DNA from: an uncultured Phocaeicola sp.
GTDB lineage: Bacteria > Bacteroidota > Bacteroidia > Bacteroidales > Bacteroidaceae
Direction of reading: 5' to 3'
DNA length: 64,000 bases
Assembly: GCA_944320845.1 (NCBI GenBank)
Contig: CALUJA010000005.1
Location: 1 to 64,000, forward strand
Part shown: positions 1 to 10,846 of the stretch, piece by piece
Numbering within the stretch: position 1 is the stretch's first letter
How the letters are laid out: every line of letters begins with the position of its first letter
Notes under the pieces: model-generated
Told to the model about the DNA's origin: nothing
The model's input: the letters and a program-made list of their open reading frames with translations, nothing else
Database searches by the model: none
Program-made: the position numbers and the translations under genes

Positions 1-63
1 TTTCTGCCTTTTTCTTTCCCTTCCCTTCTTCTCCCCATTTTCCTTTCCCTTTTCCCTTCCTTC
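1..63. repeat. Homopyrimidine tract
   Basis: The first 63 bases are almost pure C/T, with only a G near position 6 and an A near 37, so the opposite strand is a long purine run built from GGGAAA-like units. No gene is visible in 1-287. Such mirror-like tracts can adopt unusual structures or be simple-sequence slippage sites; the left edge of the window cuts whatever it belongs to. Confidence 0.6.
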
Positions 64-190
64 ATGCAGGGTGGCTCGCCGCAAGGGCTTCCTGCATCCG
101 CTTTTCCACTTCGGAGGAAAGGAGGAGATCCATCTTATTTTCCTTTCTAATCTGTTTGCTTTAGAGAGTTTGTGTGGATATATAATAGAT

Positions 191-221
191 ATGGCTGAGC
201 GTGAAAAAGCAGCTCAGCCAT
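191..221 (-). terminator. Hairpin after nucleoside kinase gene
   Basis: A perfect 10-bp inverted repeat (ATGGCTGAGC at 191-200, its complement at 212-221) with an 11-base loop lies downstream of the minus-strand kinase gene. The base run after it on the minus strand is AT-rich rather than a clean T-tract, so termination is inferred, not certain. Confidence 0.5.
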
Positions 222-287
222 ATAATCATATCGTTATAAAAGGCAGATGGATAGTTTGTCGTATTGTTTCGATTGTTTTTCGGGGAG

Positions 288-1955
288 TTAATAACGGAAA
301 CTGCTGCCTCCCAGAAACTCTCTTAAGAGGGATGTCGGGGGAAGTTCCTTGTCTTGCAGAGGAGTGAAATATGAGAGGAATTTTAAAAGCCGGTGGGCTT
401 CTGAATATTCCGGACAGTTATTGGGCACTTTGCGCAGGATTGGTTCCGCATAGTCTTTCATAACGGCAAGTTCAAACAGCAGCGCTGAGTTGAACATGGT
501 GTCTGCGTATTCCTGATAAGGGAATATCCATTTTTCCTCGCCTGCCCGTACACTGGGCCAACGTGCTATTGTTGCTTCTGCAGAATAGTTTCTGTATTTG
601 TAGTCGCGGATTATGCGTCTTAACAGTCTGTTGTCTGTCGTGGGGATATAATTATGATTGTCCAATAATATGGTGGTCAGGGCAGACACATAGATTTTAT
701 ATTTGTTTTCTGCAGGTATGCTGGGAGTCAGTGCCGGATTGAGCGCGTGTATGCCTTCGAGAATCAAGACCATGTGGTCGTCGATGCGGAGCTTCTTGCC
801 GCTGTTTTCTCTTTTTCCTGTCACGAAATTGAATTTGGGAAGTTCCACTTCTCTTCCCTTCAGCAAATCTTGCAGTTGTGATTCGAAGAAATCCAGGTCG
901 AGTGCTTTGAACGCTTCAAAATCGTGTTTCCCGTCACTGCCCAGCGGCGTTTTTTCGCGGTCTACGAAATAATCGTCCAGTGAAATGGGATAAGGCTTCA
1001 TGCCGTTGGTCATAAGCTGGATGCTGAGACGCTTGCTGAAAGTCGTTTTTCCGGAAGAGGAAGGGCCGGAGATGAGGACGAGCTTCACCCGTTCTCCATT
1101 TTGATTGCGGTGGGCTATCTCATCGGCAATGTTGGCTATCTTCTTTTCCTGAAGTGCTTCTGATACGTTTATCAGGTCTGTGGCATGACCTTCCCTGCAT
1201 GCGATATTGAAGTCGCCTACCGTGCTTATTCCCATAATCCGGTTCCACCGCTGGTATTCTTGGAATACGTCCAGCATCTTTTCCTGCTTTATCACTTCTT
1301 CCAGTCGGGTCGGATTCTCCCGGTTGGGAATGCGCAGAAGCAGGCCGTCGTAATATTTGATGATATCGAACAGATGGATATAGCCGGTACTGGGAACCAG
1401 GCTTCCATAATAGTAGTCTACCGTTTCTCCCAGTCGGTAATAATGGGAGTAAAGCTGTCCGGAGGTTTCCAATAACTTGGCTTTGTCCGTCATCCCGCGC
1501 TGGAGGAACAGGCATACAATGTCTTCTGTGTGGCATTCGGTTCTCAGAAACGGTATGTCGGCATCGATGATTTCCTGCATCTTCTGCTTTATTCGCTTGA
1601 CATCGTCCAGGCCTATCGTGCGGTCAAGATGCAGGTTGCAATAATATCCTTTTGATACGGGATGTTCCAGCGAGATGCTTCCCTCCGGATAAAGTTCTTC
1701 CACCGCCTTGACCAGGATGAAACACAAGGAGCGTACATACGTGCGCATGCCTGAAGCGCTGGTTATGTCCAGAAACTCGATGTCTTTGTTATAGTACACT
1801 CTGAAGTCGAGGCTTTCGACTTTGTTGTTTACCTTGGCGCTGACAGGCCCGTAAGGCATTTGCAGGTCAAATCCTTTATATATGTCCAGGAGAGAAGTCC
1901 CCTCGGGGAAATTTTTTGTCTTGTCCGAATTCTTGCAGTATATCTGTAGCATCAT
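288..1955 (-). CDS. Uridine kinase-like nucleoside kinase with TGS/ThrRS-like N-terminus
   Basis: Predicted cytosolic nucleoside kinase of 555 aa. The N-terminal ~60 residues resemble a TGS domain. Residues ~80-200 resemble the second additional domain of threonyl-tRNA synthetase. The C-terminal half is a uridine kinase/phosphoribulokinase P-loop domain, with Walker A GPSSSGKT at about 297-304 followed by SLDDYF and LILEGIHALNP. This three-part architecture is common in Bacteroidota and Firmicutes and is usually annotated as nucleoside kinase; the natural substrate is not evident. The start could be either of two consecutive Met codons (1955 or 1952). The gene stands alone, and no TAnnTTTG box was found in front of it. 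Confidence 0.85.
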   Translation of the reverse strand: MMLQIYCKNSDKTKNFPEGTSLLDIYKGFDLQMPYGPVSAKVNNKVESLDFRVYYNKDIEFLDITSASGMRTYVRSLCFILVKAVEELYPEGSISLEHPVSKGYYCNLHLDRTIGLDDVKRIKQKMQEIIDADIPFLRTECHTEDIVCLFLQRGMTDKAKLLETSGQLYSHYYRLGETVDYYYGSLVPSTGYIHLFDIIKYYDGLLLRIPNRENPTRLEEVIKQEKMLDVFQEYQRWNRIMGISTVGDFNIACREGHATDLINVSEALQEKKIANIADEIAHRNQNGERVKLVLISGPSSSGKTTFSKRLSIQLMTNGMKPYPISLDDYFVDREKTPLGSDGKHDFEAFKALDLDFFESQLQDLLKGREVELPKFNFVTGKRENSGKKLRIDDHMVLILEGIHALNPALTPSIPAENKYKIYVSALTTILLDNHNYIPTTDNRLLRRIIRDYKYRNYSAEATIARWPSVRAGEEKWIFPYQEYADTMFNSALLFELAVMKDYAEPILRKVPNNCPEYSEAHRLLKFLSYFTPLQDKELPPTSLLREFLGGSSFRY

Positions 1956-2121
1956 GGCGGTTGGTATTGATGGTAATGAATCGGAGGTTAAGTTACGGAT
2001 AAAAATGATTGGTAGATATTTTGCGGCCGTTAAAAAGCGGCCGGCTTTTGCTTTTTATGTTTTTTTAGTGGGACTAAGGGGAAAATGTGTTTTGCCCTGA
2101 TGAAAAGGTGGGGGGATGCTG

Positions 2122-2163
2122 ACAAAAAAAGCGGAAGAGACGAGGCTTTCGTTCTTCCGCTTT
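2122..2163 (-). terminator. gyrB terminator
   Basis: An 11-bp stem (2128-2138 pairing with 2153-2163, core AAGCGGAAGA) is followed on the minus strand by seven T residues. This is a textbook intrinsic terminator placed 30 bases after the gyrB stop codon. Confidence 0.85.
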
Positions 2164-2192
2164 GGGGTTATGCCCAGACTGACGGTCCGGGC

Positions 2193-4274
<2,082 letters not shown>

Positions 4275-4299
4275 CTGATTCTTTTATTGCTGTTGATGC

Positions 4300-4461
4300 T
4301 TAAGCCTTAACGCCGTTGTATTCGTCTGATATGGTCAGCTTCTTGCGTCCTTTTGCACGGCGTGCAGCCAATACTCGGCGACCGTTAGCGGTAGCCATTC
4401 TCTCACGGAAACCGTGTTTGTTTCTTCTTTTTCTGTTTGAAGGTTGGTAAGTTCTTTTCAT
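4300..4461 (-). CDS. rpmH: 50S ribosomal protein bL34
   Basis: Small basic ribosomal protein of the large subunit, 53 aa, read directly from the minus strand: it begins [20 protein letters not shown] and continues with [20 protein letters not shown], the universally conserved L34 body. The C-terminal tail ([13 protein letters not shown]) is of the length usual in Bacteroidota. It has its own -7 box and a strong terminator, so it is probably a single-gene unit. It is divergent from efp. The gene is too short to be picked up by long-ORF searches. Confidence 0.95.
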   Translation of the reverse strand: MKRTYQPSNRKRRNKHGFRERMATANGRRVLAARRAKGRKKLTISDEYNGVKA

Positions 4462-4502
4462 TTTCGTATATACTTTATGTTATTATTCCAGCGTTCGGGC
4501 TG

Positions 4503-4510
4503 CAAAATTA
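4503..4510 (-). promoter_or_regulatory. rpmH promoter -7 box
   Basis: TAATTTTG on the minus strand, 42 bases upstream of the rpmH ATG, matches TAnnTTTG. It lies back-to-back with the efp promoter. Confidence 0.65.
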
Positions 4511-4584
4511 GTGACTTTTTTTAAATAAACCAATAGCTAATTCATTTTTAGACAAATCTTTTTGTGTTTTTTCGTGATTTCGAT

Positions 4585-4592
4585 TAATTTTG
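4585..4592 (+). promoter_or_regulatory. efp promoter -7 box
   Basis: TAATTTTG with a TTTG about 20 bases upstream (4561-4564) matches both elements of the Bacteroidota promoter. The leader would be about 50 bases. Confidence 0.7.
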
Positions 4593-4648
4593 CAACCGCA
4601 TCATAGGGTAAAACAAACTTAGTTATACATAAATAAAGAATACAAGTT

Positions 4649-5215
4649 ATGATTAATGCTCAAGACATTAAAATCGGAACCGCTATCCGTATGGATGGCA
4701 AGTTATATTTTTGCATTGATTTCCTGCATGTGAAACCGGGAAAGGGAAATACCTTTATGCGCACGAAGCTGAAGGATGTGGTCGACGGATATGTGTTGGA
4801 ACGCCGTTTCAATATCGGTGAAAAGCTGGAAGATGTGCGTGTAGAGCGTCGTCCGTACCAATACCTGTATAAGGAGGGTGAAGACTATATCTTTATGAAT
4901 CAGGAGACATACGAGCAGGTGCCTATTGCTCATGACTTGATTGAAGGCGTTGACTTCCTGAAGGAAGAGATGGTTGTGGATGTTGTGTCTGATGCTTCAA
5001 CCGAAACCATTCTGTATGCCGAGCTGCCGGTTAAGGTGCGCCTGAAGGTTACTTATACCGAACCGGGGCTGAAAGGCGATACCGCTACCAATGCAACCAA
5101 GCCGGCTACGGTAGAGACCGGTGCAACGGTGCGTGTTCCGCTGTTCATCAATCAGGATGAAATCATCGAAGTGGATACCCGCGACGGTTCATACGTAGGA
5201 CGTGTAAAGGCATAA
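4649..5215 (+). CDS. efp: Translation elongation factor P
   Basis: EF-P rescues ribosomes stalled at polyproline. It is 188 aa, the family's usual length. The N-terminal KOW-like domain carries the tip loop HVKPGKGNTF, with Lys32 at the position that is modified in E. coli (Lys34). The middle OB domain (VDFLKEEMVVDVVSD) and C-terminal OB domain (GATVRVPLFINQDEIIEVDT) follow in order. No EpmA/EpmB modification genes are nearby. It has its own promoter and terminator and is therefore monocistronic. Confidence 0.97.
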   Translation: MINAQDIKIGTAIRMDGKLYFCIDFLHVKPGKGNTFMRTKLKDVVDGYVLERRFNIGEKLEDVRVERRPYQYLYKEGEDYIFMNQETYEQVPIAHDLIEGVDFLKEEMVVDVVSDASTETILYAELPVKVRLKVTYTEPGLKGDTATNATKPATVETGATVRVPLFINQDEIIEVDTRDGSYVGRVKA

Positions 5216-5235
5216 AGTTTTGCTTTTGGCATATA

Positions 5236-5269
5236 ATCCCGGACAGGCCGCCTTGTCCGGGATTTTTTT
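5236..5269 (+). terminator. efp terminator
   Basis: A 10-bp stem ATCCCGGACA/TGTCCGGGAT followed by seven T residues lies directly after efp. Confidence 0.9.
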
Positions 5270-5378
5270 GCCCGTATGCTTGGGAGAAATCCCGTCCGTC
5301 TCCGGAGGATGGCGGCGGGAAAAGTCCGGCAGGTCGGATAAAAGTCTGAATGTTCTTGGCTCTTTGAGGCGGTTTGCC

Positions 5379-5386
5379 TATTTTTG
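5379..5386 (+). promoter_or_regulatory. Promoter -7 box for glycosyltransferase-radC unit
   Basis: TATTTTTG lies 30 bases before the ATG at 5416. It also overlaps an upstream in-frame ATG at 5374, which argues against that ATG being the start. Confidence 0.65.
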
Positions 5387-5415
5387 TTTTTCCAGAACAC
5401 TATAAAGAGATTGGT

Positions 5416-6405
5416 ATGCGATATTCCGTGATTGTTCCGGTCTATAACCGTCCGGACGAGGTTAATGAACTGTTGGAGAGTCTGGCGGCGCAGATTTTCC
5501 GCGACTTTGAGGTGATAATTGTCGAAGACGGGTCTTCGGTTTCATGTGAAGGGGTGGTAGCGAACTATCGCAACAGACTGGATGTACATTATTATTATAA
5601 GCCGAACTCCGGGCCGGGGCAGACACGCAATTATGGGGCGGAAAGAAGCCGGGGCGAATATCTGCTGATTCTGGATTCAGACTGCATCCTGCCGGAAGGA
5701 TACCTGGAAGCTGTCGAGGCGGAGCTGCGGCGTGAGCCGGCCGATGCCTTCGGGGGACCCGACCGGGCGCACGATTCGTTTACTCCCGTGCAGAAGGCCA
5801 TCAATTATGCCATGACTTCCTTTTTTACCACAGGGGGAATCCGGGGTGGAAAGAAGAAGATGGACAAATTTTATCCGCGCAGTTTCAATATGGGGATACG
5901 TGCCGAAGCATACCGCGCCTTAGGCGGCTTCTCGAAAATGCGCTTCGGCGAAGACATCGACTTCAGTATCCGCATCTTTAAGGCCGGATACCGCTGCCGC
6001 CTGTTCCCGTCGGCATGGGTGTGGCACAAGCGCCGCACAGATTTCAGGAAGTTTTTCAAGCAGGTGCACAATTCGGGAATCGCCCGCATCGACCTGTATA
6101 AAAAATATCCCGAGTCGCTGAAGCTTGTCCATTTGCTGCCGGCGGTGTTTACGGTAGGCGTTGCACTGGTGTTGCTGGCCGCCTTCCGTTGGGTCGGGAG
6201 CCTGTGGCTTTTGGGTATTTTCATGCTTGTAATCTTTTCAGACTCTTCGTTGAAAAATAAAAGTCTGAAAATTGGTATACTTTCCGTCATTGCGGCGTTT
6301 ATTCAATTGGTAGGGTATGGAAGCGGTTTTCTCCTGGCATGGTGGAAGCGTTGCATACTGGGGAAAAAATCTTTTTCTGCCTTTGAAAAAAACTTTTACG
6401 ACTGA
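5416..6405 (+). CDS. Family 2 glycosyltransferase, membrane-anchored
   Basis: Transfers a sugar from a nucleotide donor, probably at the inner face of the membrane; acceptor unknown. It is 329 aa. The GT-A fold begins at the start (VIVPVYNRPDEVNELLESL), has the DxD-type metal site LLILDSDCILP, and the later GED motif (MRFGEDIDFSIRIFKAGYRC) typical of processive-like GT2 enzymes. About three hydrophobic segments fill residues ~235-315 at the C-terminus. The stop codon overlaps the radC start by one base, so the two are probably co-transcribed, although the functions are not obviously linked. Confidence 0.85.
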   Translation: MRYSVIVPVYNRPDEVNELLESLAAQIFRDFEVIIVEDGSSVSCEGVVANYRNRLDVHYYYKPNSGPGQTRNYGAERSRGEYLLILDSDCILPEGYLEAVEAELRREPADAFGGPDRAHDSFTPVQKAINYAMTSFFTTGGIRGGKKKMDKFYPRSFNMGIRAEAYRALGGFSKMRFGEDIDFSIRIFKAGYRCRLFPSAWVWHKRRTDFRKFFKQVHNSGIARIDLYKKYPESLKLVHLLPAVFTVGVALVLLAAFRWVGSLWLLGIFMLVIFSDSSLKNKSLKIGILSVIAAFIQLVGYGSGFLLAWWKRCILGKKSFSAFEKNFYD

Positions 6406-7091
6406 TGGAAAAACTGAAGATTAACCAATGGGCCAAAGAAGACCGCCCGCGTGAGAAGATGATGCTCCGTGGAGCCTCGGCGCTGACCAATGCCGAACTG
6501 CTGGCTATCCTTATCGGGTCGGGCAGTACGGACGATACCGCCGTGGAGCTGATGCGGAAGATATTGGACGATTGTCATAACAAGCTGAGTGAACTGGGGC
6601 GGCATACGGTGGAAGACCTGTGCCGTTACAAGGGGATAGGGCCGGCAAAAGCCGTGACCATCCTTGCCGCGTCGGAACTGGGAAAGCGGAGAAGCGAGGA
6701 GACTCCTGCCGAACGCAGGCAGGTTCGCAGCTCGGCAGACATTTATGCGTGGTTTCATCCGCTGATGTGCGATTTGCACGTGGAAGAATGCTGGGTGATG
6801 CTGCTCAATCAGGCTTCAAAAGTGATTGATGCGCGGAACATAAGCAGGGGAGGGCTTGCTTCCACTCAGGTGGATGTGCGCTGCATCCTGCGCGAAGCCC
6901 TGCTGAAGCGGGCCACTGCCTTTGTGCTCTGCCACAACCACCCGTCTGGAAATGTTCGTCCGAGCGCGGACGACGACCGCCTGACGCAGGCCGTAAGCCA
7001 GGCTGCCAAGACCATGAATATACGCTTGCTCGACCATGTGATTGTAACCGACGGGGCTTATTACAGTTATACCGATGAAGGCCGGCTTTGA
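6405..7091 (+). CDS. radC: RadC family protein (JAB/MPN domain)
   Basis: 228 aa, standard for the RadC/UPF0758 family. The N-terminal region has a helix-hairpin-helix (LCRYKGIGPAKAVTILAASE). The C-terminal JAB metalloprotease-like domain carries the zinc motif HNHPSGNVRPSADD, which matches HxHPSG...SxxD. Historically tied to DNA repair, but the biochemical role remains unclear. It starts inside the stop codon of the upstream glycosyltransferase. Confidence 0.92.
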   Translation: MEKLKINQWAKEDRPREKMMLRGASALTNAELLAILIGSGSTDDTAVELMRKILDDCHNKLSELGRHTVEDLCRYKGIGPAKAVTILAASELGKRRSEETPAERRQVRSSADIYAWFHPLMCDLHVEECWVMLLNQASKVIDARNISRGGLASTQVDVRCILREALLKRATAFVLCHNHPSGNVRPSADDDRLTQAVSQAAKTMNIRLLDHVIVTDGAYYSYTDEGRL

Positions 7092-7108
7092 TATTCAATC
7101 TTTTTTAT

Positions 7109-7116
7109 TACATTTG
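7109..7116 (+). promoter_or_regulatory. Promoter -7 box for SufT-like gene
   Basis: TACATTTG lies 20 bases upstream of ATG 7136 and past the radC stop, implying a leader of about 13 bases. Confidence 0.6.
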
Positions 7117-7135
7117 CAGAACAAACTACGGGTTT

Positions 7136-7456
7136 ATGGACAACGAAGAGAAACTGAAAATAGAGGAAAAGATTATTGATATGCTGAAAACCGTATACGA
7201 TCCGGAAATCCCGGTCAATGTATACGATTTGGGACTGATTTACAAAATCGATTTGCAGGACGACGGCGAGCTTTCCGTCGACATGACGCTGACCGCGCCC
7301 AATTGTCCTGCCGCAGACTTCATCATGGAGGATATCCGTCAGAAGGTTGAGTCGGTAGAAGGTGTGAAGGCTGCCCAGGTCAATCTGGTCTTTGAACCGG
7401 AATGGGACAAGGACATGATGACGGAAGAAGCCAAGCTGGAATTGGGATTCTTGTAA
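7136..7456 (+). CDS. MIP18/DUF59 family iron-sulfur assembly factor (SufT-like)
   Basis: Small cytosolic protein, 106 aa, consisting of a single DUF59 domain. It shows the family motifs VYDPEIPVNVYDLGLIY and MTLTAPNCPAADFIMEDI, with the conserved Cys in TAPNC. Relatives assist Fe-S cluster maturation (SufT, CIA2) or belong to phenylacetate degradation (PaaD). With no paa genes here, an Fe-S role is the better inference. Start ATG 7136 was chosen because the -7 box at 7109 excludes the earlier in-frame ATG at 7088. The LpxH-like gene follows after 19 bases. Confidence 0.88.
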   Translation: MDNEEKLKIEEKIIDMLKTVYDPEIPVNVYDLGLIYKIDLQDDGELSVDMTLTAPNCPAADFIMEDIRQKVESVEGVKAAQVNLVFEPEWDKDMMTEEAKLELGFL

Positions 7457-7475
7457 TTGTAAAAAGAGATAGCTT

Positions 7476-8240
7476 ATGAAGAACGTGTATTTCCTTTCGG
7501 ACGCACATTTGGGCTCGCGGGCTATTCCGCACAGCCGGACTCAGGAACGCAGGCTTGTAAACTTTTTAGACAGCATCAAGCATCGGGCTGCTGCGGTCTA
7601 TCTGCTGGGCGATATGTTCGATTTCTGGTATGAGTTTAAGCTTGTGGTGCCGAAGGGCTATACCCGTTTTCTCGGGAAAATATCCGAACTGACGGACATG
7701 GGGGTGGAAGTGCATTTCTTTATAGGCAATCACGACATCTGGTGCGCCGATTATTTTGAAAAGGAATGCGGAATGATTGTTCACCGCGAGCCTCTGACCT
7801 GCGAGATTTATGGAAAGGAGTTTTTTCTTGCTCACGGCGACGGGCTTGGCGATGATGACCGCAGGTTCGGATTCTTGCGCGCGATGTTTCACAGCCGGAC
7901 ATTGCAGTGCCTTTTCTCGATGCTGCATCCGCGCTGGAGCATCGATCTCGGACTGGAATGGGCGAAACACAGCCGCCTGAAGCGTGAAAACGGCTGCGAG
8001 CCTCCGTATATGGGCGAGGACAAGGAGCCGCTTGTGCTGTTTACCAAAGAATATCTGAAAAGCCATCCCACCATCAATTACTTTATCTATGGCCATCGCC
8101 ATATAATGCTTGACCTGATGCTGAGCCGTGCGGCCAGAATGATGATTTTGGGTGACTGGATTCGTGAGTTTTCGTATGCCGTATTTGACGGGGAGAACAT
8201 GTTCCTGGAGCAGTATATCGAGGGAGAAACAGATTTGTGA
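7476..8240 (+). CDS. lpxH: UDP-2,3-diacylglucosamine diphosphatase-like phosphoesterase
   Basis: Calcineurin-like metallophosphoesterase, 254 aa. The metal-binding motifs appear in order: DAHLGS, GDMFDFWYEF, GNHDIW, AHGDGLG and YGHRH, which is the LpxH pattern. LpxH hydrolyses UDP-2,3-diacylglucosamine to lipid X at the cytoplasmic side of the inner membrane during lipid A synthesis. Bacteroidota commonly carry LpxH rather than LpxI, but other phosphoesterases share the fold, so the symbol is an inference. It lies 19 bases after the SufT-like gene and is probably co-transcribed. Confidence 0.82.
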   Translation: MKNVYFLSDAHLGSRAIPHSRTQERRLVNFLDSIKHRAAAVYLLGDMFDFWYEFKLVVPKGYTRFLGKISELTDMGVEVHFFIGNHDIWCADYFEKECGMIVHREPLTCEIYGKEFFLAHGDGLGDDDRRFGFLRAMFHSRTLQCLFSMLHPRWSIDLGLEWAKHSRLKRENGCEPPYMGEDKEPLVLFTKEYLKSHPTINYFIYGHRHIMLDLMLSRAARMMILGDWIREFSYAVFDGENMFLEQYIEGETDL

Positions 8241-8316
8241 CAGTGCACGAAAAAGATTTGTCCGAAGAAAAAGAATATTTTTCTTGCGGAAAGTTTTCTA
8301 TTTCAAGGAAAAGCCG

Positions 8317-8324
8317 TATCTTTG
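8317..8324 (+). promoter_or_regulatory. rpmE2 promoter -7 box
   Basis: TATCTTTG gives an mRNA leader of about 70 bases before rpmE2, long for this window. Ribosomal protein leaders are often regulatory, but no clear structure is seen. Confidence 0.65.
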
Positions 8325-8400
8325 CAACCCGAAACAAGCCATTACACATTTATTAAGTGTTACCGTAAGTAAATAATAACAATATAAAGTATATACTGAA

Positions 8401-8655
8401 ATGAAAAAAGGCATTCATCCAGAAAATTACCGTCCGGTAGTATTTAAAGACATGTCAAACGGCGACATGTTTTTGTCTCGTTCTACTTGTGCCACTAAGG
8501 ACACAATCGAGTTTGAAGGTGAGACTTATCCGTTGGTTAAGTTGGAAATTTCAAGCAGTTCGCACCCGTTCTACACCGGTAAGTCTAAGTTGGTAGACAC
8601 CGCAGGACGCGTTGATAAGTTCATGAGCCGTTACGGTAACCGCATGAAGAAGTAA
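8401..8655 (+). CDS. rpmE2: 50S ribosomal protein bL31 type B
   Basis: 84 aa large-subunit protein. It begins [20 protein letters not shown] and contains [19 protein letters not shown], the type B (longer) L31 signature. The zinc-binding CxxC pairs of type A L31 are absent, leaving a single Cys. Type B forms often serve as zinc-independent versions, and no second rpmE is visible here. It has its own promoter and a shared terminator with dnaG. Confidence 0.95.
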   Translation: MKKGIHPENYRPVVFKDMSNGDMFLSRSTCATKDTIEFEGETYPLVKLEISSSSHPFYTGKSKLVDTAGRVDKFMSRYGNRMKK

Positions 8656-8680
8656 GAAAATCGGTTTAGCCATAAAAGAT

Positions 8681-8712
8681 AAAGGCCGGACACTGCAAGG
8701 TGTTTGGCCTTT
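8681..8712. terminator. Bidirectional terminator between rpmE2 and dnaG
   Basis: A hairpin AAAGGCCGGACAC / GTGTTTGGCCTTT lies between convergent genes, with T-rich sequence after it on the plus strand. Its right arm overlaps the first base of the dnaG stop codon at 8711. Confidence 0.8.
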
Positions 8713-10837
8713 ATCCTTTTAATACCACCCGGTCGCCGGCGTTCTGTGCCATGATGCTCTGCATCTCATGCAGTTCTTTATAGCGTTTCATGACCTCCGC
8801 GCAGCGTTGCGGGTCGTTTGCGACGGCGGGATTGGTCAGGGCTTGCAGCGTGTGCTTCATCTCTTCCTCTACGATAGACATCTTGAAGTCAAGCAGCAGC
8901 CGGGGAATCAGCTCGTAAAGCCGTTCTTCGTCGGTAATGATTTTTTGTCCTTTCGAGTGGTATTTGCTGAGCTGGTACCGTTCACTGATTAGGTCTGCCG
9001 CCAGTTTGCTGACGGCTGAATCGGGATGCGACACGAAATAGCGCTCTGCTGTAAAGTTTTCATCGTGCAGATGTGCCTCGGCTTCACGGAGTATCTGGCG
9101 GTGGAGTGCATTGTGAAACTGCAGTTCATCCTCTTTCAGGCTGGATGCGATGCATTCAATGACGGTCAGGGGATGCTGCCCGCCGTTTTCATTCTCTACG
9201 TAACACATGATTTTCTCGCCGTGCCGTATCAGCATCCTTACCAAATCCTCTTCTTTGGCAAAGAATACGGTCTGTTCGTTGCCTGTTGCGGGGATGAATG
9301 AGCTGTAGTCGTCGGTTTCTTTTGAGGCGGCCGGCGACTGTCCCTCTTCTGGACTTCCGGCCGTTTGGGCCGTGTCGGGTAGAGTTTCCTCCGTGCGGCG
9401 CTGGCTTTTTTCCGTGCCGGATGCTTCCGGTCCGCCTGAGATTCCCGGCTGTGCCGCGGTTGATGCCTCCGCATTGCGCTGTTCGCGTTCGCGCTTGCGC
9501 TGTTCTTCTCTGAACTTTGCTTCGTGGGCCTGCTCGATGAGCTTGGCCGTTGCCTCCACCAGCACCTTTTCTTCCATTTGCAGCAGCTGGCTGCATTCGC
9601 GGATGTATACCGAGCGGACGATGGCATCAGGTATTACGGAGATGCTTTTCACGATGCTTGAAATCAGTCCGGCACGTTTGATGGGGTCTTTTCCGGCTTC
9701 CTCCAGCAGGAGATTGGTCTTAAAGCGGATGAAGTCCACTTCATTTGCGTTGATGTAGGCTTGATAGTCTGTCGCGCTGTGCTTGCGGGCGAAGCTGTCC
9801 GGGTCATCCCCGTCGGGAAGCAGGCATACTTTCACGTTCATGCCTTCTTCCAGCAGCATGTCGATGCCTCGGATACTGGCCTTTATGCCGGCGCCGTCGC
9901 CGTCGTAAAGCACGGTGATGTTGTTGGTGAAGCGGTGTATCAGACGAATCTGGTCGGAAGTCAGCGCAGTGCCCGACGAAGCCACCACATTCTCTATTCC
10001 GCTCTGGTGCATGGATATGACGTCGGTGTATCCTTCCACCAGAAAGCACCGGTCTTGGCGCACGATGGACTGTTTGGCGAAATAGATGCCATACAGTTCG
10101 TGGCTTTTATGATAGATTTCCGACTCGGGCGAATTGACATACTTCATCTGCACATTCTTGGTGGCTGCGCTCAAAACGCGCCCTCCGAAGGCCACAATCT
10201 TTCCCGAAAGGGTGTGTACGGGAAAGATCACCCGTCCCCAGAACCGGTCGCGCAGGGAGCCGTCTTCTTTGCGGTAGCACAGTCCGGTCTTTATCAGATA
10301 TTCCGCCTTGTATCCCTTCTGCACCGCTTCTCTTGCAAGGGCGTCGTGGCTGTCGGTACTGTATCCCAGCTGGAATTTCCTGATGATGTCGTCGCGGAAT
10401 CCGCGGCCGCGCAGATAGGTCATGCCGATGCGCTGTCCGTCGATATGGTTGTACAGGATGTTCTGGAAATAGTCTGCGGCAAACTGGTTGACGACAAACA
10501 GACTTTCCCGCAGGCTGTGGGCCTGCTTTTCTTCGTCGGTCAGTTCCCGTTCCTTTACCTCAATATTATATTTTCGTGCTAACCATTTCAGCGCTTCATA
10601 ATAGGAAAGCTGTTCGTGCTCCATAATGAAATGTACCACATTGCCGCCTTTTCCGCAGCTGAAGCATTTGCATAATCCTTTACTGGGCGACACGCTGAAC
10701 GAGGGGGTCTTTTCATTGTGGAACGGACACAGGCCGATATAGTTCACTCCCCGCTTGCGGAGCGTGACAAACTCGGACACGACATCCACAATCTGGGCGG
10801 CATCCAGTATTTTGTCTATGGTGGCTTGGTCTATCAT
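8711..10837 (-). CDS. dnaG: DNA primase
   Basis: Synthesizes RNA primers at the replication fork together with DnaB. It is 708 aa from ATG 10837. The CHC2 zinc finger is at the N-terminus (CPFHNEKTPSF ... CKCFSCGKGG). The DnaG catalytic core and TOPRIM follow (VEGYTDVISMHQ, VLYDGDGAG, PDGDDPDSF). A low-complexity charged linker at roughly residues 440-510 separates the core from the helicase-interaction C-terminus. An upstream in-frame Met at 10867 is rejected because the -7 box lies between the two. The leader would then be only about 3-4 bases. It overlaps no gene and is convergent with rpmE2. Confidence 0.96.
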   Translation of the reverse strand: MIDQATIDKILDAAQIVDVVSEFVTLRKRGVNYIGLCPFHNEKTPSFSVSPSKGLCKCFSCGKGGNVVHFIMEHEQLSYYEALKWLARKYNIEVKERELTDEEKQAHSLRESLFVVNQFAADYFQNILYNHIDGQRIGMTYLRGRGFRDDIIRKFQLGYSTDSHDALAREAVQKGYKAEYLIKTGLCYRKEDGSLRDRFWGRVIFPVHTLSGKIVAFGGRVLSAATKNVQMKYVNSPESEIYHKSHELYGIYFAKQSIVRQDRCFLVEGYTDVISMHQSGIENVVASSGTALTSDQIRLIHRFTNNITVLYDGDGAGIKASIRGIDMLLEEGMNVKVCLLPDGDDPDSFARKHSATDYQAYINANEVDFIRFKTNLLLEEAGKDPIKRAGLISSIVKSISVIPDAIVRSVYIRECSQLLQMEEKVLVEATAKLIEQAHEAKFREEQRKREREQRNAEASTAAQPGISGGPEASGTEKSQRRTEETLPDTAQTAGSPEEGQSPAASKETDDYSSFIPATGNEQTVFFAKEEDLVRMLIRHGEKIMCYVENENGGQHPLTVIECIASSLKEDELQFHNALHRQILREAEAHLHDENFTAERYFVSHPDSAVSKLAADLISERYQLSKYHSKGQKIITDEERLYELIPRLLLDFKMSIVEEEMKHTLQALTNPAVANDPQRCAEVMKRYKELHEMQSIMAQNAGDRVVLKG

Positions 10838-10846
10838 ATTCGGAAA

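Noticed and set aside
2030-2080. CGGCCG hairpin followed by T-rich DNA on the plus strand as a terminator
   Set aside because: No plus-strand gene ends there; the pairing is short and palindromic by chance in a GC-rich patch.
5374-5415. Upstream ATG for the glycosyltransferase
   Set aside because: It overlaps the promoter -7 box at 5379-5386; the conserved domain starts exactly at the later ATG.
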